Positions 8,001 to 15,448 of a DNA stretch of 34,812 nt are shown here, in pieces. The notes beneath the pieces were generated by a model. That model was not told the DNA's origin and made no database searches. It worked only from the letters and a program-made list of their open reading frames with translations. The DNA comes from Bacilli bacterium (lineage in GTDB: Bacteria; Bacillota_I; Bacilli_A; RF39; UBA660), in NCBI GenBank assembly GCA_017511805.1, contig JAFWJA010000009.1, positions 1 to 34,812 on the forward strand. Direction: 5' to 3'. Made by a program: the position numbers and the translations under genes. Each line of letters starts with the position of its first letter. Position 1 is the stretch's first letter.

Positions 8001-9689
8001 TCTGTTGGTTCTTCATTTGTTGCGACAATGATGGGTATAACAGAAGTTAATCCTTTACCAGCTCATTATAGATGTCCTAAATGTAAATATAGTTTATTTG
8101 AAGAAGATGGAGTAGCGTTAGGTATAAATTATTCTAGTGGGTTTGATTTACCAAATAAGAAATGTCCTAATTGTAATATAGAAATGTTAAAAGATGGACA
8201 AGATATTCCGTTTGCGACATTCTTAGGATTTAACGCAGATAAAGTACCAGATATAGATTTAAATTTCTCAGATTTAAACCAAGCTGCAATACATGAGTAT
8301 ACTAAAGTATTATTTGGTGTTGATAATGTTTATAGAGCAGGTACAATAGGTACAGTTGCGGATAAAACTGCATATGGTTTTGTTAAAGGTTATTATGAAG
8401 ATAAAGGTATAAGTAAAAGATCTCTTGAAGTAGAAAGATTATCTATTGGATGTACTGGTGTTAAAAGAACAACAGGTCAACATCCAGGAGGTATAGTAGT
8501 TATACCAGATTATATGGATGTATATGATTTTACTCCATATCAGTTTCCAGCAGAAGATCCTACTTCAGCATGGAGAACTACACACTTTGATTATCATAAG
8601 ATTGAAGAAGATGTTTTAAAACTAGATATATTAGGTCACTCTGATCCTACACAATTACGTATGATACAAGATACATCTAAAACAGATGTTACTAAAGTAC
8701 CACTTGATGATAAAGAAACTATGGCTATATTCTTAGGACCAGAGCCACTTGGAGTAACAAAGGAACAAATTCTTTGTAATACTGGTACTCTTGGTATACC
8801 TGAATTTGGTACTAAGTTTACTCTTCAAATGGTTGAGGATTCTAAACCAAGAACATTTGGTGAATTGATTAAGATATCAGGTTTATCTCATGGTACTGAT
8901 GTTTGGCTAGGTAATGCACAAGAGTTAATTCGTAATAATGTAGTACCATTCTCTGAAGTTATTGGGTGTCGTGACGATATTATGGTTTACTTAATGAATC
9001 ATGGTTTAAAACCAATAACAGCATTTAAGATAATGGAGTTTGTTAGAAAGGGTAAACCTAGTAAAGATCCAGCTAAGTGGGCAGAGTTTGAAGCTACATT
9101 AAAAGAAAATGGAATAGCGGATTGGTATATAGATTCATGTCATAAAATTAAGTACATGTTCCCTAAAGCGCATGCTGCTGCGTATGTAACAAGTGCATTT
9201 AGAATTGCGTGGTATAAAGTACATATGCCAGTTCATTACTATGCATCATGGCTTTCATGTAAAGCAGCGGATACTGAAGTAACAACTATGATTAAGGGTT
9301 ATGATGCTATAAAAGCTAGATTAGAAGAGATTAACAATAAAGGAAGAGGAGAAGCAAGTAAAAAGGAATTAGACGTAGAAGAATCTCTTCACGTATGTTT
9401 AGAGGCAACTGCTAGAGGAATTAAGTTCTTAAATGTAGATTTATATGAATCAGAAGCAACTACATTTAAAGTTAAAAATGATACAGAAATTATTCCTCCA
9501 TTTAATTCAATTGAAGGGCTTGGAGAAACAGTTGCGAAGAATATAGTTGAGGAAAGAAAGAAGAGAAAGTTCTTATCTATTGAAGAATTACAAGTAAGAG
9601 CGAAGATTTCAGAAACTATAATAGAAACAATGAAAAGAATGAATATATTTGAAGGAATGGATGAATCTAATCAGTTAAGTCTATTTTAA
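5091..9689 (+). CDS. polC: DNA polymerase III alpha subunit, Gram-positive PolC type
   Basis: Replicative polymerase with built-in 3'-5' proofreading. Domains seen in order: N-terminal region (1-190), OB-fold (about 215-310), PHP domain opening VELHAHTLMSQMDG (His323, His325), DnaQ-like exonuclease inserted in the PHP (FDLETTGF, Asp419 and Glu421), and the polymerase core with GSRGSVGSSFVATMMGITEV. A four-cysteine zinc site (Cys995, 998, 1025, 1028) and PDIDLNF with catalytic Asp1054 and Asp1056 follow, and the C-terminal fingers end near HGTDVW and a final acidic tail. At 1532 residues it is about 95 longer than the B. subtilis protein; some of this is a charged Glu/Lys stretch near 930-950. 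Ribosome site AGGTGGTAG. ddl follows after 33 bases, probably on the same transcript. Confidence 0.97.
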   Translation: MDDKIKLFLEKIKLKDDYYSFFNNSKIIKIKSSKDKLNWNFFIEVESLLPVEVLEFLDKNISSGFKDLNSVTYTLFPKEVDKMSINNYYQYVINSIGLSKSIVSLFADKTIKFTTDGLVLEVDNKAMENIASKNIDAIENKYRQIGLDIKLNIVDYDKKIDNEVEIDMSEVHIPVKKVETKKKEVVRTNTKEIEGSNAVLGREVEGELTSLENLTGEIENVFIEAKVFGKDLFESTKTAFKIITLKVTDYTDSFYVKIFFRNQEDYERINSKIKEGNWYRINGNVKYDDFARDFVLNANNIMDIPSKDIEIKDDAEEKRVELHAHTLMSQMDGVVSVENLIKTAKKWGHRGIAITDHDGVQSFPNAFTMVSGMNKELKEGEEPFKVIYGCELTMIDDSVDIVLNPVDTDLEDAVFVVFDLETTGFNAGGADSIIEIGAVKLQGGKIIDQFDELIDPGKPLSPKITEITHITDEMLAGKMNEEEAVRKFKDWYGDLPLVAHNAKFDTSFIKMAYQKYDLGDFNNCILDTLELSRTLDKGEARHSLSAITKRYNVVFDEDAHHRANYDAEGTALVLAKMIRKLIDNNMTKISDLNNLVPREEIYKYGRSHHINVLTLNKTGLKNLFTLVSLANTKYLYKTPRILRSEIEKYRKGLLIGSGCYEGEVFTQASTKSDEELTNIINFYDYVEVQPIDEYCHLVPGVFANEAELIQNIEKIVRVTTDAGKIIVASGDVHHLTKEDKIYREIIIHQKVPGRGRHPLSRNGNGKVPSQHFRTTTEMLECFEFLGKDKAKEIVITNPNKILDKVEIFDVIIQTGGVPFSPRVRSDDGKTYLDCPRVVTDLVYEKAKDWYGNPLPHNIEGRLGTELYGDIVYNAIKYNLEKESFTGEDLENKTYELLHETIFKGKDEVLKLVTEYTKETTEEELSDSDLEKKVKKSLGGVIGAGFDPIYLIAQRLVKKSNDDGFLVGSRGSVGSSFVATMMGITEVNPLPAHYRCPKCKYSLFEEDGVALGINYSSGFDLPNKKCPNCNIEMLKDGQDIPFATFLGFNADKVPDIDLNFSDLNQAAIHEYTKVLFGVDNVYRAGTIGTVADKTAYGFVKGYYEDKGISKRSLEVERLSIGCTGVKRTTGQHPGGIVVIPDYMDVYDFTPYQFPAEDPTSAWRTTHFDYHKIEEDVLKLDILGHSDPTQLRMIQDTSKTDVTKVPLDDKETMAIFLGPEPLGVTKEQILCNTGTLGIPEFGTKFTLQMVEDSKPRTFGELIKISGLSHGTDVWLGNAQELIRNNVVPFSEVIGCRDDIMVYLMNHGLKPITAFKIMEFVRKGKPSKDPAKWAEFEATLKENGIADWYIDSCHKIKYMFPKAHAAAYVTSAFRIAWYKVHMPVHYYASWLSCKAADTEVTTMIKGYDAIKARLEEINNKGRGEASKKELDVEESLHVCLEATARGIKFLNVDLYESEATTFKVKNDTEIIPPFNSIEGLGETVAKNIVEERKKRKFLSIEELQVRAKISETIIETMKRMNIFEGMDESNQLSLF

Positions 9690-9722
9690 AAAATAAACAA
9701 TATAATTTAGTGGAGGCAATTA

Positions 9723-10751
9723 ATGAAAAAAGTTGGAATTGTATTTGGTGGAAAAAGTACTGAAAAGAAAATATCAGTTATTTCTGCTAAAACAGTTATA
9801 GATAATATTGATAAAGATAAATATGAAATAAGTAAAGTGTTTATCGAAGAAGATGATTGGTATCTATGTGATGATATAGATTCTAATTATGAAATGATTA
9901 ATAAAAAAAAGATTGATAATATAATATCATTCTTAAAAGATTTAGATACTGTTTTTCCAGTATTACATGGTAAGTATGGAGAAGATGGAACAATTCAAGG
10001 TATGTTTGAAATGTTTAATATTCCATATGTAGGATGTGGCGTAATAGGTTCTGCTATGTGTATGGATAAAGTATATACTAAAACAATATTAGAAAAAGCT
10101 AATATAAATCAATGTAAGTATGTTTATGTTAAAAAAATCAAAGATAAGTATATATATGTAGATGAAGAATTTAATGAAACAGAACTACCTATTAAAGAAA
10201 TAATTAGTAAAATAGAATCTAAAATTAAATATCCAGTATTTGTTAAACCATCTAGATCTGGTTCTTCAATTGGTGTTAATAGAGCTAATTCTAGTTCAGA
10301 ATTAGAATCTAATATAATTGAAGCATCTAAATATGATAATGAGATACTTATTGAAGAGGGTATAGTAGGTAAAGAAATAGAATGTGCTGTACTAGGTAAT
10401 AATGATGTAATAACTTCACCACTTGGAGAGATATTACCAGATGAAGTATTCTATTCATATGATTCAAAATATACAAATAATGAATCTAAATTATTAATAC
10501 CAGCTCCTATTGATGAAGAGACAACTAAAAAAGTACAAACAACCGCAGCAAAAGCATATAAAGCACTTAATTTAAAAGGTTTATCTAGAGTAGATTTCTT
10601 TGTAACTGATAATAATGAAGTATATCTAAATGAAATTAATACATTACCTGGTTTTACTAGTATAAGTATGTACCCAATGTTAATGAAAGAAAATGGAATA
10701 GAAATAAAAGATCTTATTGATAAATTAATTGATTTGAGTTTAGAAAAATAG
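9723..10751 (+). CDS. ddl: D-alanine--D-alanine ligase
   Basis: ATP-grasp enzyme that makes D-Ala-D-Ala for the peptidoglycan stem in the cytoplasm. Seen: GIVFGGKSTEKKISVISA at the N-terminus, HGKYGEDGTIQGMFE, and VGCGVIGSAMCMDK. KYPVFVKPSRSGSSIGV supplies the ATP lysine, and VYLNEINTLPGFT carries the metal ligands. The omega loop reads FYSYDSKY, with the Lys-Tyr pair typical of D-Ala-D-Ala rather than D-Ala-D-Lac enzymes; by inference the precursor is the ordinary vancomycin-binding type. 342 residues is normal. Ribosome site GTGGAGG before the ATG. It follows polC without a visible terminator and ends in a strong one. Its presence argues for a real cell wall, unlike Mollicutes. Confidence 0.95.
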   Translation: MKKVGIVFGGKSTEKKISVISAKTVIDNIDKDKYEISKVFIEEDDWYLCDDIDSNYEMINKKKIDNIISFLKDLDTVFPVLHGKYGEDGTIQGMFEMFNIPYVGCGVIGSAMCMDKVYTKTILEKANINQCKYVYVKKIKDKYIYVDEEFNETELPIKEIISKIESKIKYPVFVKPSRSGSSIGVNRANSSSELESNIIEASKYDNEILIEEGIVGKEIECAVLGNNDVITSPLGEILPDEVFYSYDSKYTNNESKLLIPAPIDEETTKKVQTTAAKAYKALNLKGLSRVDFFVTDNNEVYLNEINTLPGFTSISMYPMLMKENGIEIKDLIDKLIDLSLEK

Positions 10752-10775
10752 TAGAAATGCTCTACTATTTTTTTT
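10747..10775 (+). terminator. Intrinsic terminator after ddl
   Basis: AATAGTAGA (10747-10755), loop AATGC, TCTACTATT (10761-10769), then T's to 10775. The stop codon lies in the left arm. Confidence 0.85.
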
Positions 10776-10785
10776 ATTATTTTTG

Positions 10786-10794
10786 TGCTATAAT
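10786..10794 (+). promoter_or_regulatory. Extended -10 promoter for the CmpB-like/ugtP operon
   Basis: TGCTATAAT with no good -35. The predicted leader is about 14 nt and contains AGGTGAAGT. Confidence 0.6.
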
Positions 10795-10814
10795 TTAACT
10801 ATAATAGGTGAAGT

Positions 10815-11447
10815 ATGAAAATAAATGTAGTTAAATTATTTTATATTTTTATTATAGGATCACTAGTAGGTTGGGTAGTTGAAGGACTATATACTTTAAT
10901 AGTATTTCATGAATTAGTTAACCATTCAGCAGTAGTAATAGGTCCATTTGATATGGCATATGGAATATGTTTTGTAGCGTTAACTTTATTATTTTATAAG
11001 TTTAAAAATATCAATATATTTAAAGCTTTTATTGTAGGATTTATAGGTGGTACTGTTCTTGAATATATAATGAGTTTAGGTATGGAGATATTCTTAGGAT
11101 TTACTGCATGGGATTATTCAACTTATCCACTTAATATTAACGGAAGAGTATGTCTAATATATTCAGTATTCTGGGGATTATTAGGTATTTCGTGGGTAAA
11201 GATAGTATATCCATTAATTCAAAAATTATTAAACAAGTTTAATTATAAAATCGCAACAAGAGTCGCAATTATTTTATTCGTATTTTTAGTATTTGATGTA
11301 ATGCTTACTATTCAAGCTAGAGAAAGAGCAAGACAACTATTAAAAGGAATAGAACCAAAGAACAAATTTGAAGAGTTCTTGGATAAAACATTTAATTATG
11401 ATTATTTAAAGAATATGTATAATAACATAGATTGGGGTAAAGAATGA
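10815..11447 (+). CDS. CmpB-like integral membrane protein (putative ABC-transporter type IV, PF06541)
   Basis: 210 residues with five or so hydrophobic segments. Seen: the family opening F-I-I-G-S-L-V-G-W-V-V-E, the turn V-I-G-P-F-D-M-A-Y-G, the G-G-T-V-L-E-Y core, and the hallmark W-D-Y-S then LNINGRVCLIYSVFWGLLG. The family is labelled a putative ABC-transporter permease, but no ATPase or transport substrate is known and none is encoded nearby. Its last four bases ATGA overlap the start of the glycosyltransferase gene, so the two are translationally coupled; a role at the membrane beside glycolipid synthesis is a guess. This is the only TGA stop seen in the window. Confidence 0.8.
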   Translation: MKINVVKLFYIFIIGSLVGWVVEGLYTLIVFHELVNHSAVVIGPFDMAYGICFVALTLLFYKFKNINIFKAFIVGFIGGTVLEYIMSLGMEIFLGFTAWDYSTYPLNINGRVCLIYSVFWGLLGISWVKIVYPLIQKLLNKFNYKIATRVAIILFVFLVFDVMLTIQARERARQLLKGIEPKNKFEEFLDKTFNYDYLKNMYNNIDWGKE

Positions 11448-12523
11448 AAGCAGTAGTATTCTCATGTTCAACAGGTGGTGGACATAATTCCTGTGCTAGA
11501 TATATAGAAGATGAATTTAGAAGAAATAATATAGAAGCTGATTATGTTAATTATTTATCTTTAGTAGGAGAGAAACAAGCAAAAAGAGCAGAGAATTTAT
11601 ATTTAAAATCAGTTTCAGGGAATGGTAAAATCTTTAAAAATGTATATAAATTAGGAGAACTATATAATAAAACAATATTAAAAAGTCCAGTTTACTTTTT
11701 TAATTGTTTAAATAAAAAAAGGGTACTTAATTTTATAAAAGAAAATGGTTATGATTTAGTAATTTGTACTCATTTATTTCCAGCTTTAGCAATGACTAAA
11801 ATAAAAAAGAAATATTATATTCCTTTAATAAATGTAGCAACTGATTATGAATGTATACCATTTTGGAATGAAACAAGACCTGATGATTTTATTATTCCAA
11901 GTGAATTATTAATAGATTCTTTTGTTAAAAAGAAAGTCAATAAAGATGTATTAGTACCATTAGGCATTCCAGTATCAACAACATTTAAAACTAAATCAAA
12001 TGAATTAGATTTACCAGCTGATAAACCAAAAGTTCTAATTACAAGTGGTAGTATGGGTTTTGGTAAAATGAAAGATATAATAAATCTAATACTAAAAGAA
12101 GTACCAGATATATATTTAATAGTAGTTTGTGGCAATAATAAAGAACTATATAATAGTCTAAAAAATATAAAAAATAAAAACCTAATACTTGTAGGTTTTA
12201 CTGATAATATGAAAGAGTATATGCAAAAAAGTGATATTATTATTACTAAACCAGGTGGACTTACAACAAGTGAAGTTGCTACCATGCATAAACCTCTAAT
12301 ACATATGATGCCTATTCCAGGTGTAGAAAATTATAATGCTAAATTCTATAGTGATAATAAAATGAGTTTATGTGCTAATAATGAGAATGAAATAGTAGAG
12401 GATATAAAACTACTTTTAACTGATAAAGAATTAGCAAAGGAACTAGCAGCTAATCAAAAGAAGATAATTAATGAGAATAGTGCAGCTGACCTAGTTAAGT
12501 ATATAACTAAAAAATATAAATAA
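11444..12523 (+). CDS. ugtP: Diacylglycerol glycosyltransferase, UgtP / MGDG synthase family (GT28)
   Basis: Peripheral membrane enzyme expected to transfer sugar from a UDP donor to diacylglycerol, making glycolipid for the membrane and possibly the anchor of lipoteichoic acid. Seen: the N-terminal acceptor domain opening VVFSCSTGGGHNSCAR, a linker with V-P-L-G-I-P-V, and the GT28 donor half with VLITSGSMGFGKM. The nucleotide-sugar site is TKPGGLTTSEVATMHKPL followed by PGVENYNAKF. 359 residues is slightly short of the ~380 of B. subtilis UgtP. The gene overlaps the upstream membrane-protein gene by 4 bases. Sugar and degree of processivity cannot be read from the sequence, so the symbol is by family. 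Confidence 0.85.
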   Translation: MKAVVFSCSTGGGHNSCARYIEDEFRRNNIEADYVNYLSLVGEKQAKRAENLYLKSVSGNGKIFKNVYKLGELYNKTILKSPVYFFNCLNKKRVLNFIKENGYDLVICTHLFPALAMTKIKKKYYIPLINVATDYECIPFWNETRPDDFIIPSELLIDSFVKKKVNKDVLVPLGIPVSTTFKTKSNELDLPADKPKVLITSGSMGFGKMKDIINLILKEVPDIYLIVVCGNNKELYNSLKNIKNKNLILVGFTDNMKEYMQKSDIIITKPGGLTTSEVATMHKPLIHMMPIPGVENYNAKFYSDNKMSLCANNENEIVEDIKLLLTDKELAKELAANQKKIINENSAADLVKYITKKYK

Positions 12524-12524
12524 A

Positions 12525-12554
12525 AAAATAAAAGATTATTCTTTTATTTTTTTT
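12525..12554. terminator. Bidirectional terminator between convergent genes
   Basis: AAAATAAAAGA (12525-12535), loop TTAT, TCTTTTATTTT (12540-12550), with A's before and T's after, so it works for the glycosyltransferase gene (plus) and the 646-aa gene (minus). The minus-strand stop codon is in the stem. Confidence 0.75.
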
Positions 12555-14484
12555 CTTTTTTAGCCTTATCATCTTTGTACGCTATTTCTATATCAGTAGC
12601 TGAAACTTGAAGTGCTAATTGTACATATTTTTCAACTTCTTCTTCAGTTATTTCTGGTCTATATTTATGTATTATCTTTTTTAAAGTATCTTGATTTAAT
12701 AAATTTCCTTTGCTATCAGTCAATACAGATAAAAATGATACAAAATCTTCATCAATTATAAATTTTGTTTCTGTTTTTTGTTCAATATTATCTTCTGTAT
12801 AATGATGAATATCTAATAATAAAGTTTTGAATTCTTCTATCTTTTTAAGAGTTTCATCATCTATATCACTTAATTCTGATTTATATAGTTCTATAAGATT
12901 AATTACTTGTATTAAATAATTTACTTTCCCTTTGTTATTAGTTCTAGCTTCTTTTCTACTTTTTATTTCTTCAAGTTTTTCTTTTAAACTGTTAATAATA
13001 TATATAGTTCTATTTTGACTTTTTTCTTTTTTTCTTTCATCTTCTTCAAAACAAAGCATGAAATAGTCATAAGGTAAGATTGGAAAACCATCCCTTTTTA
13101 AACAATATTTTTTATTATTATTTTCTCTTTTAAGAATTTTATCAAAACGATGTCCATTATATGGTGTAGTTTGTTTTATTTGCTCATCAATTTCTTTAAT
13201 TTCTATTTCATCTTGATCCATTTCTTCTTTAGAACTATTAAAGAAAGCTATAGTATCTTTATTAGTAAGTGTATAGTAAACAGTTGCTAACTCTATGTAT
13301 GTTCCATCTAAATATTCAATACCAATACTTTGTTTAGCAGTAATAGTTTGATCACTACCGTATCTTAAATTAGTTGAAACTATATATCCTTCTAGAAGAC
13401 TTGGATCAATTGGACCATTAGATAATATTTTAAATTTATTATCTTTTTTATCTTGATTTATAAGTATATAAACATTTGATGAAATCATATTTATTAGAGC
13501 TTTTTGATATTTTTTAATATAGATTTCTTTCATTTTTTCTTGATCTATTGTAGTATCTTCTTCATTATGATTAAAAGGAATATTCATTTCTTTTTTCTTT
13601 TTTATAATAAAGCTAATTGTTTCATCTATTAATTCTTGTCTTAGTTCAGGCATTTTAATCTTGATATCAAGATATATTTCTTCTATAGAATTTGCTTCCA
13701 TAATAATTTCTTTTAGTCTGTCATCAATATTTCTTTTATTTTCCTTTTTTCTATTAAAGAATTCTTCTCTTAATTTTATTATTGCTAATTCTAATTCTTT
13801 TTTAGTTTTTTCATCATTTGTTTTAATTCTAGATTTTAAATACGCTATCGTATTAAAGAATAATTCTTCATTAGTTAAATCATTAATTCTTTTCATTTCT
13901 TTTATTACTTCAAATAATTGTTCAATTGATTTAAAAATTGGATGATCACTAGGGTATTTAGATTTCTCTAAACTTTTTTTTCTTTGTTCAACTAAATTTG
14001 ATAAACAATCTATAAAGTAATCTCTATATTCCTTAATACTAGAAGTAAATTCTTCTTCATTTATAATACCTAGCTCATATTTCATTTTATAGTTATTATA
14101 GAAATAATAATATGCTTCTACCATACCACTAATGTGGTATTTATCTAAGTCATATTTAGATATGAATTCATTTAAAATGTAATCAAATGTTTCATCTATA
14201 TCCATATAAGAATATACTTCTATATTACTTAAATTGTTTTTCTTAAGATAGGCCATTAAGTATTTTATAGTTTCAAAACTATCTGCTTCAGGTATATTTT
14301 TTATGTCTTTATATCCTATAATAGACATTATAATAAATTTTTTTTCTTCAGGTAATTCAACAGAAGATAAAGAGTTTCCATTATCCTGAAGGATTGTTTT
14401 TATTATTTCTAATTCTTTATTGTTTTCTTGATTTGCCTCATTTTTATCTTTTTTCTTTTTTTTAAACCTATCAAATAATCCCAT
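12544..14484 (-). CDS. Large uncharacterised cytoplasmic protein (646 aa)
   Basis: Not recognised. Seen: MGLFDRFKKKKKDKNEANQ at the start, with no signal peptide or membrane segment. It is mostly charged and predicted helical (many K/E/I/N). A central, more beta-like stretch lies near 340-440 (V-Y-I-L-I-N-Q, L-E-G-Y-I-V-S-T, Y-I-E-L-A-T-V-Y-Y-T-L), followed by another helical half and a Lys-rich tail. The 'MGLFDRFKKK' opening resembles the amphipathic, basic N-terminus of several membrane-peripheral Bacillota proteins. Start chosen at 14484 because GGGAG lies 8 bases upstream; the in-frame ATG at 14499 overlaps the -10 box. It is convergent with ugtP and downstream of rpsD, but separated from it by a terminator. 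Confidence 0.7.
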   Translation of the reverse strand: MGLFDRFKKKKKDKNEANQENNKELEIIKTILQDNGNSLSSVELPEEKKFIIMSIIGYKDIKNIPEADSFETIKYLMAYLKKNNLSNIEVYSYMDIDETFDYILNEFISKYDLDKYHISGMVEAYYYFYNNYKMKYELGIINEEEFTSSIKEYRDYFIDCLSNLVEQRKKSLEKSKYPSDHPIFKSIEQLFEVIKEMKRINDLTNEELFFNTIAYLKSRIKTNDEKTKKELELAIIKLREEFFNRKKENKRNIDDRLKEIIMEANSIEEIYLDIKIKMPELRQELIDETISFIIKKKKEMNIPFNHNEEDTTIDQEKMKEIYIKKYQKALINMISSNVYILINQDKKDNKFKILSNGPIDPSLLEGYIVSTNLRYGSDQTITAKQSIGIEYLDGTYIELATVYYTLTNKDTIAFFNSSKEEMDQDEIEIKEIDEQIKQTTPYNGHRFDKILKRENNNKKYCLKRDGFPILPYDYFMLCFEEDERKKEKSQNRTIYIINSLKEKLEEIKSRKEARTNNKGKVNYLIQVINLIELYKSELSDIDDETLKKIEEFKTLLLDIHHYTEDNIEQKTETKFIIDEDFVSFLSVLTDSKGNLLNQDTLKKIIHKYRPEITEEEVEKYVQLALQVSATDIEIAYKDDKAKKEKK

Positions 14485-14497
14485 ATTGTACACTCCC

Positions 14498-14503
14498 ATT
14501 ATA
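14498..14503 (-). promoter_or_regulatory. -10 box for the 646-aa gene
   Basis: TATAAT on the minus strand; transcription would begin near 14491, only about 7 bases before the ATG at 14484. No good -35 is visible. Confidence 0.4.
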
Positions 14504-14566
14504 ATAATATCATTTTTTTTCTATTTTTAAAAGAGTTTTACATATTAGAGTGGGGGATTAATACAT

Positions 14567-14592
14567 AAAAAAACACTCAAATGAGTGTTTTT
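14567..14592 (-). terminator. Intrinsic terminator after rpsD
   Basis: Near-perfect palindrome AAAAACACTCA-AA-TGAGTGTTTTT, followed on the minus strand by a T run. It separates rpsD from the 646-aa gene. Confidence 0.8.
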
Positions 14593-14593
14593 A

Positions 14594-15196
14594 TTATCTA
14601 CTATAGTATTCAACAATTAATGATTCGTTAAATTCTAGACTTAATTCACTTCTTTCAGGATATCTAACATAAGTACCTTCAAGTTTGTTCTTATCAAAAT
14701 TAACATAATCAACTGTTTTGTTAATTGCTTCTAAACTAGATTTGATAGCTTTATGTTCTTTAGATGCTTCTTTAACAGAAACAACATCACCTGGTTTAAC
14801 TATGAATGATGGAATATTAACTTTTCTACCATTAACTAAGATATGACCATGGTTAACTATTTGTCTAGCACCTCTTCTAGTAGCGGATAATCCCATTCTA
14901 TAAACGATATTATCTAATCTACTTTCAAGAAGTTTTAAGAAGTTTTCACCATGGATACCTTCCATTTTTCCAGCTTTGTTAAATAATTGACGGAATTGTT
15001 TTTCAGTCATTCCATAAGTAAATTTAACTTTTTGCTTTTCGTTTAATTGTTCAGAGTAGTTAGATGGTTTAGCTTTTCTATCTTGTCCATGTTGTCCTGG
15101 TTTATAACTTCTTTTAGCTAAATCTTTACCATTTTCTAAAGTAGAAAATGCAACTCTACGACTCTTCTTATAAGCTGGTCCAGTGTATCTTGACAT
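14594..15196 (-). CDS. rpsD: 30S ribosomal protein S4
   Basis: Primary 16S rRNA-binding protein that nucleates assembly of the 30S body and takes part in decoding fidelity; in many bacteria it also represses its own mRNA. Seen: SRYTGPAYKKSRRV at the start, the N-terminal region with KPGQHGQ, and the S4 RNA-binding fold LESRLDNIVYRMGLSATRRGARQIVNHGHILVNG. 200 residues, the normal length. Start taken at 15196 because AAGGAGGG sits about 6 bases upstream; an in-frame ATG 27 bases earlier would add a non-family extension. It has its own promoter and a ~165-nt leader, and ends in a strong terminator. ezrA lies close by on the other strand, as I recall for B. subtilis. Confidence 0.97.
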   Translation of the reverse strand: MSRYTGPAYKKSRRVAFSTLENGKDLAKRSYKPGQHGQDRKAKPSNYSEQLNEKQKVKFTYGMTEKQFRQLFNKAGKMEGIHGENFLKLLESRLDNIVYRMGLSATRRGARQIVNHGHILVNGRKVNIPSFIVKPGDVVSVKEASKEHKAIKSSLEAINKTVDYVNFDKNKLEGTYVRYPERSELSLEFNESLIVEYYSR

Positions 15197-15361
15197 ACAT
15201 TTCCCTCCTTTACTATATTTCAAACTATTTAGTAAATTTTAAGTTATTCCTAGGGTGTTACTCTTAATACTTTCCTGTGTGTAGTTTGGGCACAGTACTT
15301 ATAACGCTATACGCAAAGCAACGCATTAAAAATAAAATAAAACACTACAAAAATGTTTGCG
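15197..15361 (-). ncRNA. Structured rpsD leader, candidate S4 autoregulatory RNA
   Basis: Between the predicted start (~15361) and rpsD lie about 165 untranslated bases. Seen on the minus strand: an irregular hairpin with arms GTTA-TAA-GTACTGTG and CACAG-GA-AAGTAT, closing with TAAC. A second stem, TTTACTA (15236-15230) with TAGTAAA (15215-15209), sits directly beside the GGAGGG ribosome site at 15208-15203. Known: S4 binds the leader of its own gene in B. subtilis. Inferred: this is the equivalent element. I did not match it to a covariance model. Confidence 0.5.
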
Positions 15362-15367
15362 ATTTAT

Positions 15368-15397
15368 ATTATATAATAAAAAATAAAAAATAGTCAA
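15368..15397 (-). promoter_or_regulatory. rpsD promoter
   Basis: On the minus strand TTGACT (15397-15392), 18-base T-rich spacer, TATAAT (15373-15368). One of the better consensus promoters in the window, fitting a highly expressed gene. Confidence 0.75.
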
Positions 15398-15423
15398 TAA
15401 TAAATATAAAAAATATTTACACG

Positions 15424-15432
15424 TGGTATAAT
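15424..15432 (+). promoter_or_regulatory. Extended -10 promoter for the 347-aa gene
   Basis: TGGTATAAT. Transcription would start near 15439, leaving a leader of about 10 nt made up of AGGTGATATT before the ATG at 15449. It is divergent from the rpsD promoter. Confidence 0.6.
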
Positions 15433-15448
15433 GATAATAGGTGATATT

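Noticed and set aside
11444..11447. UGA read as tryptophan (Mollicutes code)
   Set aside because: The single TGA is at a natural gene junction with ATGA overlap, and all conserved Trp codons are TGG.
11845..12285. 146-codon minus-strand open frame
   Set aside because: Lies wholly inside the glycosyltransferase gene, which has clear motifs; the antisense product has no recognisable features.
12544..14499. Longer version of the 646-aa gene starting at ATG 14499
   Set aside because: That ATG overlaps the -10 TATAAT and has no ribosome site; ATG 14484 has GGGAG at the right distance.
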